Part shown: positions 34,097 through 41,863 of the stretch, in pieces
Numbering within the stretch: position 1 is the first letter of the stretch
Layout: every line of letters starts with the position of its first letter
Origin: Rhodospirillaceae bacterium
GTDB taxonomy: Bacteria; Pseudomonadota; Alphaproteobacteria; Rhodospirillales; Rhodospirillaceae
Reading direction: 5' to 3'
NCBI GenBank assembly: GCA_947476695.1
Contig: CANJRD010000022.1
Coordinates: forward strand, 1-56,641
DNA length: 56,641 nt
Notes under the pieces: generated by a model
Databases searched by the model: none
The model's input: the letters and a program-made list of their open reading frames with translations, nothing else
Told to the model about the DNA's origin: nothing
Made by a program: the position numbers and the translations under genes

Positions 34097-35485
34097 ATGA
34101 CCGTCACTCCGGCGGCCAATCCGCTCGACGCGCTCGCGCATCACGTCGCGACTACGGCTTACGAAGATCTTCCCGCCGCCACCGTGGCGGCGGCGAAGAT
34201 TTTCATCTTCGATACATTCGCCTGCGGCATCGGCGGCAAGAGCGGCTTCAACGCTGACCGCGTGTTCGAGGCCGCACAAGACTGGGGCCAGTCCGGCGAC
34301 GCGCACGTCTGGGCGCGCAAGAGTCCCCTGCCCGCGCCGTCGGCGGCGCTGGCCAACGCCTATCAGATCCACTGTCTCGAATACGACTGCGTGCACGAAG
34401 GCTCGGTGCTGCACCCGATGTCGTCGCTGTTTGCCGCCGCAATGGCCGAGGTCGAGCGCGAGGGGCGCAAAGGCCGCAAAATCAGCGGGCGCGAGTTGAT
34501 CGCCGCCGTTGCCGTCGGTGTCGATGTCACCTGCACCATCGGCCTGTCGTCGCGCGCGCCGATGAAATTCTTCCGGCCCGCCGCCATCGGCGGCTTCGGC
34601 GCGACGTCGGCCGTCTCACGCCTGCGCAAATTCGACGAGACGCGCACGGCCGCGGCGCTCGGCATTATGTACGGGCAGACGTCGGGTACGATGCAGCCAC
34701 ACGTGGAAGGCTCGCCCTTGCTGGCGCTGCAGGTCGGCTTTGCGGCGCGCAGCGCCCTGGTCGCCGCCGACCTCGCGGCCACGGGCATCGACGGGCCGAA
34801 GAACATCATCACCGGACAGTTCGGTTTCCTGCCGCTGTTCGAGGGCGCCTATGACATCGACACGACCTGGAAATCCTGGGGTAGGGAATGGCGACTGCTC
34901 GAGGTCGGTCACAAGCCGTGGCCTTGCGGACGCCTCGCACACTTCGGCATCGAAGCCCTGCAGAAGCTGATGGCCGAACACAAGTTCGGCGCGAAAGACG
35001 TCAAGCAGGTGCTGGGCCGCATGCCGCCCTTGCCGATGCGTCTGGTCGGACGTCCCGATATCCCGTCGCCGAACCCGAATTACGCCAAGCTATGCCTGGC
35101 CTACCTTGGCGCCGTCACGCTATTGCGCGGCACCGTGGTGCCGGAGGACTTCGCCGACGCGGCGCTGGTCGATCCGATCACGCATGCGCTGGCGGCGAAG
35201 TTCACCTTCGAGGACGACGGCAATTCCGACCCGAATACCTTCGGCCCGCAGAACTTCGTCGTCACCCTGAACTCCGGCGCGCGCCACGAGCTCACCATCA
35301 CCCACGCCCTGGGCGATCCGCGCAATCCGCTGCCGCGCGACAAGCAGCTCGAGAAGTTCTGGTGGAGTTGGAACGCGGGCGCGAAGGGCATTCCGCGCGC
35401 CAAGGGCGAACGGCTGATCGAGCTGATCGATCGGCTGGAAGACGTCTCGGACGCCACCGCGTTGATCGATTGCGCTATGCCTTAA
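34097..35485 (+). CDS. MmgE/PrpD family protein (2-methylcitrate dehydratase / cis-aconitate decarboxylase family)
   Basis: The 462-residue protein shows the family head (NPLDALAHHVATTAYEDLP), the conserved EYDCVHEGSVLHPMSS segment with its histidines near residue 95-110, and the GQTSGTMQPHVEGSP and KPWPCGRLAH blocks. Members dehydrate 2-methylcitrate or decarboxylate cis-aconitate to itaconate; many others are uncharacterised. It sits between two genes of the same small-protein family. With the CoA transferase, the lyase and the isocitrate-lyase-family enzyme it could form a branched-dicarboxylate pathway. That proposal is inference. Confidence 0.92.
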   Translation: MTVTPAANPLDALAHHVATTAYEDLPAATVAAAKIFIFDTFACGIGGKSGFNADRVFEAAQDWGQSGDAHVWARKSPLPAPSAALANAYQIHCLEYDCVHEGSVLHPMSSLFAAAMAEVEREGRKGRKISGRELIAAVAVGVDVTCTIGLSSRAPMKFFRPAAIGGFGATSAVSRLRKFDETRTAAALGIMYGQTSGTMQPHVEGSPLLALQVGFAARSALVAADLAATGIDGPKNIITGQFGFLPLFEGAYDIDTTWKSWGREWRLLEVGHKPWPCGRLAHFGIEALQKLMAEHKFGAKDVKQVLGRMPPLPMRLVGRPDIPSPNPNYAKLCLAYLGAVTLLRGTVVPEDFADAALVDPITHALAAKFTFEDDGNSDPNTFGPQNFVVTLNSGARHELTITHALGDPRNPLPRDKQLEKFWWSWNAGAKGIPRAKGERLIELIDRLEDVSDATALIDCAMP

Positions 35486-35576
35486 CGGCATGAACTTTTG
35501 CCCACTGGTTATTATGGGTGCAGAGTACGCTCGGCTAAAAACGATGGATCGCCTTACACCCTTTAAGGAGACGGCC

Positions 35577-35912
35577 GTGACCGAGAAGGTAAAACTCCCC
35601 CGCACCGCCAAAGGCAAGAAGCCGGTCTATTTCGATTCCGTGACCGACAAACTTTTGTCGATGGTCCTGACCCTGACGAGCGAATTGTCGGTGGTGCGCG
35701 ACCGGCTCGACACCGTCGAACTGCTCATAGAGAAACACAAACTGTTTCCCCAGAGCGAAATCGAGAGCTTCGAGCTCACCGATGAGGTCAACGCGATTCG
35801 CAACGAGCGCCGGGCGGCCTATATCGCCCGTGTTTTGAAGACCGTTCAGGACGAACTGGAAAACCTGAAGGCCGAGGACGAGAGCGATAACCCGGAGATT
35901 ATAAAGCCTTAG
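35577..35912 (+). CDS. Uncharacterised small protein, paralogue C of a three-member family
   Basis: This 111-residue protein starts at a GTG preceded by AAGGAG at the right distance, giving MTEKVKLPRTAKGKKP. The family pattern follows: KGKKPVYFDS near residues 11-20, ELSVVRDRLDTVELLIE (about 38-54), a SEIESFELTDEV stretch in place of the EAYRPDD of the other two, and a helix YIARVLKTVQDELENLK resembling the tail of paralogue A. It follows the MmgE/PrpD gene by 91 bases, room enough for an internal promoter. It is the most divergent of the three copies. The function is unknown. Confidence 0.88.
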   Translation: MTEKVKLPRTAKGKKPVYFDSVTDKLLSMVLTLTSELSVVRDRLDTVELLIEKHKLFPQSEIESFELTDEVNAIRNERRAAYIARVLKTVQDELENLKAEDESDNPEIIKP

Positions 35913-35994
35913 CTTTATGCAGCGGCAAAAGGACTCGAAAGCACGGGCGACCCCCGGTATAGGAACGCACACCTTCAGCCCCGACACCCCCGCG

Positions 35995-36441
35995 ATGCCC
36001 CTGTCCCCCGATCAGCCGGTCGAGACCCGTAGTGCTTACAAGCACTTCCTGCGCATTCCGACGCGCTGGCACGACAACGACGTCTATCAGCACGTCAACA
36101 ACACCATCTACTATTCGTTCTTCGACACCGTCATCAACGCCTACCTGATCCGCGAAGGCGGGTTGGACTTCGAGCATGGCGACGTCGTCGGTCTCGCGAT
36201 CGAGACTCACTGCAACTTCAAGAAGTCGATCGCGTTTCCTCAAGCCGTCGATGCGGGCTTGCGCATTGGCAAGCTCGGCAACTCATCTGTGCGCTACGAG
36301 GTCGGATTGTTCATCGAAGGCGACGACGAGGTCGCCGCCTTCGGACATTTCGTCCACGTCTTCGTGGCGCGCCCCGGCAACAAGCCGGTGACCATACCGG
36401 AAACATTAAGAGCAGCGATGAAACGCCTGCTCGTGAGCTAG
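35995..36441 (+). CDS. Acyl-CoA thioesterase, 4-hydroxybenzoyl-CoA thioesterase (hot-dog) family
   Basis: The 148-residue hot-dog protein shows the family motif RWHDNDVYQHVNNTIYYSFFDT near residue 25, in which the Asp and His-Val-Asn-Asn residues form the active-site region, and GLAIETHCNFKKSI. It hydrolyses an acyl-CoA thioester in the cytoplasm. I start at ATG 35995 (MPLSPDQP); an upstream in-frame ATG at 35917 would add 26 unlikely residues and nearly abut paralogue C. The isocitrate-lyase-family gene begins 9 bases downstream. In this locus it may release CoA from a product or a dead-end intermediate. Confidence 0.92.
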   Translation: MPLSPDQPVETRSAYKHFLRIPTRWHDNDVYQHVNNTIYYSFFDTVINAYLIREGGLDFEHGDVVGLAIETHCNFKKSIAFPQAVDAGLRIGKLGNSSVRYEVGLFIEGDDEVAAFGHFVHVFVARPGNKPVTIPETLRAAMKRLLVS

Positions 36442-36450
36442 GAGAACTCC

Positions 36451-37317
36451 GTGAGCGAACTGCGCAAAAAATTCCGCGACCTTTTCAACAAGCCGGGCAT
36501 GATCGTCGTGCCGGGCGCCTCGTCGCCGCTGGAAGCACGCCTTGCCGAGCAAGCTGGCTTCGCCGCCGCCTATATGAGCGGCTATGCCGCGGCTTGCGTG
36601 CGTTGGGGCGTGCCTGACATCGGCCTGGTCGGATATGCCGAACTGGAAGAGACCGTGAGCGCCATTCGCACGGTCAGCAACATCCCGCTGGTCGTCGATT
36701 GCGACACCGGTTACGGCGACATCGCCAACGTGCGTCGCACGGTCGAAGGCATGGAGCGTCTCGGCGCGGTTGCCGTTCAGCTTGAAGATCAGGTGTGGCC
36801 GAAGAAGTGCGGCCACATGAGCGGCAAATTCGTGGAGCCGCGCGACGTCGCCGTGCGCAAGATCAAGGCCGCTGCCGCCTGCCGTCAGGACAAGAACCTG
36901 GTCATCATCGCGCGCACCGATGCCCGCGGCCCGCACGGCATGGAAGAAGCCGAATGGCGCGCGAAGGCATTCATGGACGCCGGTGCCGACATGGTGTTCT
37001 TCGACGGCCCGCAGTCGCTGGCCGAGCTTGAGCAGATCTCCAAGCTGAAGATGGGCCCGCAGATGGCCAACATGTCGGAAAGCGGCCTGACGCCGATCCT
37101 CTCGGCCAAGGAGCTCGAGCAGATGGGCTTCAAGCTGACCATCTGGCCGTCGACCAGCGCGCGCATCATCGTCAAGCAGGTTTCGGACTTCTATGCCGAT
37201 CTGAAAAGGACCGGCGACAGCCGCTCCTGGCTGGACCGTCAGGCCTCGTTGGAAGAGACCAACATCAAGCTCGGCATCAACGATGTGAAGTCGTTCGAGG
37301 ACAAGATCATCGGCTAA
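36451..37317 (+). CDS. Isocitrate lyase / PEP mutase superfamily enzyme
   Basis: The 288-residue TIM-barrel protein belongs to the ICL/PEPM superfamily. It shows FNKPGMIVVPGASSPLEA, the metal-binding VDCDTGYGD near residue 88 and the lyase loop EDQVWPKKCGHM with the catalytic cysteine near residue 117. The KKCGH loop marks C-C lyases such as methylisocitrate lyase, dimethylmalate lyase or oxaloacetate decarboxylase rather than phosphonomutases. It starts at a GTG after AGGAGAACTCC. It is the last gene of the plus-strand operon and its stop overlaps that of the convergent ChaC-like gene by 4 bases. Confidence 0.92.
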   Translation: MSELRKKFRDLFNKPGMIVVPGASSPLEARLAEQAGFAAAYMSGYAAACVRWGVPDIGLVGYAELEETVSAIRTVSNIPLVVDCDTGYGDIANVRRTVEGMERLGAVAVQLEDQVWPKKCGHMSGKFVEPRDVAVRKIKAAAACRQDKNLVIIARTDARGPHGMEEAEWRAKAFMDAGADMVFFDGPQSLAELEQISKLKMGPQMANMSESGLTPILSAKELEQMGFKLTIWPSTSARIIVKQVSDFYADLKRTGDSRSWLDRQASLEETNIKLGINDVKSFEDKIIG

Positions 37318-37931
37318 CGTGTTTTCGCGTCCGCTTCCGTGGCGGACGCGAGCAACGCCTCCAAACGCGCATCGGCGATGCCGAGGTCGCGCAAATGGTC
37401 GATCAGATTGTGCAGGTACGTCAGGCTGCGGCCTTCGCTGCCGGTACCTTGCACGATGTGACCCACTTTCTCCGCATCGCTCCAGTTCCCGACGAACTGA
37501 CCGTGGGCCGTATCGGCGATGTAGATGCGCGCGATCGCTTCGCGTCCTGACGCCAACGCAATCGGCAAGTGACGCGGCAGGTAGATGTCCGTGATCAATT
37601 CGCGACGGTCGAGATAGTCCAGCGCGGCGTCGGCATTGTCCGCCGCGATGCGGTAGGCACGACCCAGGCAGTCACCCTCACCGGCCATCAGCCCGCAGAC
37701 CAGCCCCGGCACGGCCGCCGTGCCACGGTAGTGATACGACAACAGACACATGTCGCGGCGATAGCCGCCGAGACGCGCGGCCTGCGTTTCAACGAACGCG
37801 AAGCCCGGACGCCACATCAGCGAGCCGTAGCCGAACACCCACAGGTCGTTCGGGTCGAGCGGCGGATCACCCGCTCCCGCCGGCGCAGGCACATAAGCTG
37901 CCCCTGTCCCATCGCGTGATGCTGTTGTCAT
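37314..37931 (-). CDS. ChaC-like gamma-glutamylcyclotransferase
   Basis: The 205-residue protein has the ChaC signature VFGYGSLMWRPGF near residue 32 and the catalytic glutamate in LDYLDRRELIT near residue 115, followed by the family-specific YLPRH. ChaC enzymes cleave glutathione to 5-oxoproline and Cys-Gly in the cytoplasm. This is of local interest because a 5-oxoprolinase-type HyuAB is encoded 7 kb away, although no direct link is shown. The N-terminal 28 residues are Gly/Pro/Ala-rich. It is divergent from the DUF2125 gene with only 34 bases between starts. Confidence 0.92.
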   Translation of the reverse strand: MTTASRDGTGAAYVPAPAGAGDPPLDPNDLWVFGYGSLMWRPGFAFVETQAARLGGYRRDMCLLSYHYRGTAAVPGLVCGLMAGEGDCLGRAYRIAADNADAALDYLDRRELITDIYLPRHLPIALASGREAIARIYIADTAHGQFVGNWSDAEKVGHIVQGTGSEGRSLTYLHNLIDHLRDLGIADARLEALLASATEADAKTR

Positions 37932-37965
37932 AGCGTCGTTCTAAAGCCGTGCTACGGTGGATGCC

Positions 37966-39060
37966 ATGGCAAACGAGAGCGATCCCTTTTTGCAAAGGCA
38001 TTGGTTGGCGATCACGCTGACCGTCGTGATCGTGCTGCTGGGATATTCCGCCGCCTGGTTCGCATCCGCGGCCCTGATGCGGGTGCAGATCGCGCAGTTC
38101 ATCGAGGCGCAGCGCAACGGCGGGATCATCCTGAACACCGGTCCGCTCGCAGCCTCCGGTTTTCCGGGCCGTGTCCACGTCACCATTCCCGACATCGCCG
38201 TGGCCGCGCCGATCGTGGGCGGCGGCTGGACCTGGCAGACCAAGCGCGTGAGCGTGGCCGCCTGGCCGTTGGTCTGGCGCAAGCTCGACATCGAGTTCGA
38301 CGGCACGCATCGCCTCGCCGGTATGGTGACGCGGCTGGACCAGCCCGTCTGGATCACGACCGGCAAGGCGCGGGGACATCTCGAACTCGACGGCGGCGCA
38401 CACCTGATCAACGGCGTCCTCACAGCCGAAGACACCGGTGTCGCGTTGAGCGAAGGCGGCGAAGCCTGGCTGCACGTGAAATCTCTCCGCGCCGCCGGTC
38501 AACTTTTGGAAAAGCCTGCCGCGCCCCCGCAAGGGGCGAACCCTTCGCAACCCGCCACGGGGCGGATCGAACTTGAGGTGCGCGAGGTGACACTGCCGAA
38601 AGACCTGCCGGTGCCGAGCGCGGCGCCGCTGACCCGTGCTGCCATCACCGCAGAGACCACCGGCGCTTGGATGTCGGGCCCGCTGCCGCAGGTCCTCGAC
38701 GCGTGGCGCACATCGGGCGGCACGCTTGAGGTGCGCGACGTGATGCTGGATTGGGCGCCGATCCATCTTGAAGGCAACGGCACCGTGGCGCTGGACCAGA
38801 GCCTGCAGCCGATGGGGTCGTTCGCCCTGCGCCTGCAAGGCGGCGGCGACGTGCTGGAGTTGATGACCCGACAAGGCTCGCTGAGCCAGACCCAGGGTCA
38901 GGTCATGCGCGCCGGCCTCTCGCTGCTCAGCAAGCAGAACCAGGCCGGCATCGCCGAACTGAATGTGCCGCTGACATTGCAGGACCGGCAGTTCAGCGCG
39001 GGTCCGTTCCCGCTCGGCCGGATGATGGAGATCGGCTGGCCGCGAATCGTTGTGCCTTAG
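37966..39060 (+). CDS. DUF2125 family membrane-anchored protein
   Basis: The 364-residue protein has one N-terminal membrane helix (about residues 14-36, LAITLTVVIVLLGYSAAWFA) and a large periplasmic part with the DUF2125 features: ASGFPGRVHVTIPDIAVAAP and repeated beta-strand segments like those of AsmA/DUF748-type lipid-related proteins. The function is unknown. The usual alphaproteobacterial neighbours, a cyclotransferase and tyrA, are also present here. I start at ATG 37966, with GGTGGA just upstream; a GTG three codons earlier is possible. It ends 3 bases from the convergent GST gene. Confidence 0.88.
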   Translation: MANESDPFLQRHWLAITLTVVIVLLGYSAAWFASAALMRVQIAQFIEAQRNGGIILNTGPLAASGFPGRVHVTIPDIAVAAPIVGGGWTWQTKRVSVAAWPLVWRKLDIEFDGTHRLAGMVTRLDQPVWITTGKARGHLELDGGAHLINGVLTAEDTGVALSEGGEAWLHVKSLRAAGQLLEKPAAPPQGANPSQPATGRIELEVREVTLPKDLPVPSAAPLTRAAITAETTGAWMSGPLPQVLDAWRTSGGTLEVRDVMLDWAPIHLEGNGTVALDQSLQPMGSFALRLQGGGDVLELMTRQGSLSQTQGQVMRAGLSLLSKQNQAGIAELNVPLTLQDRQFSAGPFPLGRMMEIGWPRIVVP

Positions 39061-39063
39061 CGG

Positions 39064-39723
39064 TTAGGGCACATCGTACTGGCCGATGACCCACGGCTCG
39101 CGCGCGGCGGCCGCATACCAATCCTTCACGGCGGGCAGATCGAGGATCGCCTCGCAATAGGCTTGCGATACCGCATCGAGCTTCACGCCGTAAGTCTTGA
39201 AGCGCGACACCACCGGCGCGTACATCGCATCCGCGTGCGAGAATTCGCCGAACAGGAACGCGCCACCTTTGCCGAACTGCTCGCGCGCGTCGCGCCAGAT
39301 CGCAGAAATACGCGCGACGTCCTTGTCGACCGCTTCGCTCGGCGTCGTCGGCTGATTGTCGCGGCGCAGGTTCATCGGCAGCGCGATGCGCAGATCGCGG
39401 AATCCGGAATGCATTTCCGTCGCGATCGAGCGCGCCATCGCGCGCGCGTAAGGATCGGTCGGCCACCAATGGCGGTCGAAGAATGCCTCGGCCAGATAGT
39501 CAAGGATGGCGAGCGATTCCCAGACCGTGATGTCGCCATGTTGCAGCACCGGGCACTTCCCGGCGCGCGAATACTTCGCGATCTCGGTCGCGGTGTTCGG
39601 CTGGTACAGCGGGATCACGGTCTCGCGAAACTTCAGCCCCGCGACGGCCATCGCCGTCCAGGGCCGCATCGACCAGGACGAATAGGCCTTGTTGACGATG
39701 ACGAGATGCAGGTCCCTAGCCAT
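39064..39723 (-). CDS. Glutathione S-transferase family protein
   Basis: The 219-residue protein has a thioredoxin-like N-domain with the catalytic-serine region AYSSWSMRPW near residue 13, the cis-proline stretch GKCPVLQHG and TVWESLAILDYLAE, followed by an all-helical C-domain. This sequence type is common in proteobacteria and has no assigned substrate. I start at ATG 39723, which overlaps the end of tyrA by 8 bases; extra upstream codons are shadow of tyrA. It is therefore part of the hisC-tyrA transcript. Confidence 0.92.
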   Translation of the reverse strand: MARDLHLVIVNKAYSSWSMRPWTAMAVAGLKFRETVIPLYQPNTATEIAKYSRAGKCPVLQHGDITVWESLAILDYLAEAFFDRHWWPTDPYARAMARSIATEMHSGFRDLRIALPMNLRRDNQPTTPSEAVDKDVARISAIWRDAREQFGKGGAFLFGEFSHADAMYAPVVSRFKTYGVKLDAVSQAYCEAILDLPAVKDWYAAAAREPWVIGQYDVP

Positions 39724-40624
39724 GACGCTTTGCCTCTTCCGGATCGGCCTGCTTGGCGTCGACGATGCCGCGACGGATCGCGCGGCCACGCGTGAACACG
39801 TCCTGCAACGCCTGACCGTCACCTTTGCGCACGAGGCGCTGCATCTGCGTCAGGTCTTCAGTGAAGCGCTGCAAAACTTCCAGCACCGCATCGCGGTTGT
39901 TCATGAAGATGTCGCGCCACATCACCGGATCGGAGGCGGCGATGCGCGTGAAGTCGCGGAAGCCCGACGCCGAGTATTGGATGACTTCTTGCCGCAGGTC
40001 GTCGGCCAGATCGCTGGCGGTGCCGACGATGGTGTAGGCGATGAGGTGCGGCAGATGCGAGGTGATCGCGAGCACCTGATCGTGGTGTACCGGGTCCATG
40101 GTCGCGAGCTTTGCGCCCATCGTCCGCCACAACGTCGAGAGTTTTTCCACCGCTGCCGCATTTGCACCCGGCAGCGGCGTCAGGATCGTCCAGCGGCCCT
40201 CGAACAGCTCCGGAAAGCCCGATTCCGGGCCTGAATGTTCAGTGCCGGCCAGCGGGTGACCGGGGATGAAGTGCACGCCCTCGGGAATATGCGGCTGAAC
40301 CGCGTTCACGACCGCCTGTTTGACGGACCCGACGTCGGTGACCGTGGCGCCGGGCTTCAAGTGCGGGCCGATGATCTTCGCAATATCGCCATTCGTGCCG
40401 ACCGGCGTGGCGATGACGACGAGATCGGCATCCTTCACCGCTTCGACGTAATCCGCCGTCACGACATCGGCCAGCTCCAGCTTGCGTACAGTGTCGAGCG
40501 TTTCCGCACGGCGCGCGCAGGCGACAATCGTTTCGCAGGTGCCGTCGCGGCGCATGGCGCGCGACATGGACGAGCCGATCAATCCGATGCCGATGAAGGC
40601 GACGCGGCGATACAACACGGACAT
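39716..40624 (-). CDS. tyrA: Prephenate/arogenate (cyclohexadienyl) dehydrogenase
   Basis: The 302-residue NAD(P)-dependent enzyme oxidatively decarboxylates prephenate or arogenate toward tyrosine. It has the Rossmann motif FIGIGLIGSS near residues 10-19, VVIATPVGTN, the PGHPLAGTEHSGPE active-site loop and a helical dimerisation domain with SHLPHLIAYTIVG. There is no fused chorismate mutase or ACT domain, so it is the monofunctional type. Its start overlaps the hisC stop by one base, giving tight coupling with the aminotransferase that can also act on aromatic keto acids. Confidence 0.95.
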   Translation of the reverse strand: MSVLYRRVAFIGIGLIGSSMSRAMRRDGTCETIVACARRAETLDTVRKLELADVVTADYVEAVKDADLVVIATPVGTNGDIAKIIGPHLKPGATVTDVGSVKQAVVNAVQPHIPEGVHFIPGHPLAGTEHSGPESGFPELFEGRWTILTPLPGANAAAVEKLSTLWRTMGAKLATMDPVHHDQVLAITSHLPHLIAYTIVGTASDLADDLRQEVIQYSASGFRDFTRIAASDPVMWRDIFMNNRDAVLEVLQRFTEDLTQMQRLVRKGDGQALQDVFTRGRAIRRGIVDAKQADPEEAKRHG

Positions 40625-41718
40625 CAGGGCTGCCTCATGAACGCTTCGACCGCATCGAGCAGCGCCGTGGTTTCTTCGTCATTGCCGATCGACATGCGCA
40701 GCGCGTTCGGCAGGCCGTAGCCGTCGACACGACGGACGATGATGCCCTTGGTGCGCAGGAACGCATCGCAGGCGGCGGCGGTCTTAGGACCACTCGCTGG
40801 AAATTCCGGCAGCACGAAATTCGCCTGATTGCCGCGCAGCGTAAGCCCAAGGCCGCGCAGGCGTTGGACGGCGACCCCCATCCACTTCGTGTTGTGCGCC
40901 TGCGCCTTCTTGATGTGCTCCTGATCGAGCACAGCAGCGGTGGCCGCCATCTGCGCCGGGATCGAGACGTTGAACGGCGCGCGCAGACGCTCCAGCGCAC
41001 CGATGATCGAGGCGGCCGCGGTGCCCCAGCCAACGCGTAAGGCGGCAATGCCGTAGATCTTTGAGAACGTGCGCGTGGCAACGGTGTTCGTGGTCTCGCG
41101 CGCGAGGTCCAGCCCGCTGTCGTAGTCGGCGGCGGTGCAGAACTCGGCATAGGCCCCGTCGACCACCAGCACGATGTCCTCGCGCAAGCCCGCGCGCAGG
41201 CGCGTCAGTTCGGCCTTCGGGATATAGGTGCCGGTCGGGTTGTTGGGGTTCGCCAGGAACACGATCTTGGTATTCGGCGTCACCGCCGCCAGGATCGCGT
41301 CCACGTCGGTGGTGATGCCCTTTTCCGCGACGGCGATGGGCGTTGCGCCGACGCTGCGGGCATAAATCTCGTAGATGGCAAAGGCATGGGTCGTGTGGAT
41401 GACCTCATCCCCCGGCCCGGCGTAGGCCCGGCAGACCAGGTTCAGGATCTCGTCCGAACCGCAGCCGCAGATGACCCGCGCCGGATCGAGCCCGTGGACC
41501 TCGCCAATGGCCTCCCGAAGCGGCGGGTAATCGCCCACCGGATAGCGGCTGAGGACGCCCTGGACGTCCGTATAGGCCGCCACGGCCTTGGGACTAGGCC
41601 CCAGGGCCGCTTCGTTGGACGAGAGTTTTATGACCCGGCTGACGCCCTTGATCTTGGACTCCCCGCCTATGTAGAGCGGGATATCCATGACCCCGGGCCG
41701 CGGCTGAGGCTGCGCCAT
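40624..41718 (-). CDS. hisC: Histidinol-phosphate aminotransferase (also likely aromatic aminotransferase)
   Basis: The 364-residue PLP enzyme of fold type I has the early VSRVIKLSSNEAALGPSPKA block, the GCGSDEILNLVCRAYAGPGDEV cofactor region, FLANPNNPTGTY and the PLP lysine in TRTFSKIYGIAALRVGWG near residue 220. It transaminates histidinol phosphate. Its one-base overlap with tyrA suggests that it also serves tyrosine and phenylalanine synthesis, as in many alphaproteobacteria. It is first in its operon and divergent from metX. Confidence 0.95.
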   Translation of the reverse strand: MAQPQPRPGVMDIPLYIGGESKIKGVSRVIKLSSNEAALGPSPKAVAAYTDVQGVLSRYPVGDYPPLREAIGEVHGLDPARVICGCGSDEILNLVCRAYAGPGDEVIHTTHAFAIYEIYARSVGATPIAVAEKGITTDVDAILAAVTPNTKIVFLANPNNPTGTYIPKAELTRLRAGLREDIVLVVDGAYAEFCTAADYDSGLDLARETTNTVATRTFSKIYGIAALRVGWGTAAASIIGALERLRAPFNVSIPAQMAATAAVLDQEHIKKAQAHNTKWMGVAVQRLRGLGLTLRGNQANFVLPEFPASGPKTAAACDAFLRTKGIIVRRVDGYGLPNALRMSIGNDEETTALLDAVEAFMRQP

Positions 41719-41784
41719 GCCACTAGGACCCCTGAAAATGGGCCCGAGTCATAGGGGCTAGCCCCCCCAAAATCAAAGAAAACA

Positions 41785-41863
41785 TTGACACTTTTAGGGT
41801 ACAGGGTTGTCTTGCGCTCCTCACCCCCTGGACATACGTCCCGGGCGTTGGAACCCTGTGGAT
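41785..41863 (+). promoter_or_regulatory. metX promoter/leader with long-range inverted repeat
   Basis: A consensus -35 hexamer TTGACA lies at 41785-41790, without an equally good -10. Perfect 8-base arms ACAGGGTT (41801-41808) and AACCCTGT (41852-41859) bracket a 43-base segment that contains an internal hairpin (GGAC/GUCC with flanking CCC/GGG). The right arm ends 4 bases before the metX start codon, so pairing would hide the translation start. It could be a metabolite-sensing leader or a protein operator. I cannot match it to a known SAM riboswitch by eye. Confidence 0.45.

Noticed and set aside
41785-41863. metX leader as a canonical SAM-II riboswitch
   Set aside because: The conserved core and pseudoknot pattern could not be matched by eye; recorded as an unassigned structure instead.
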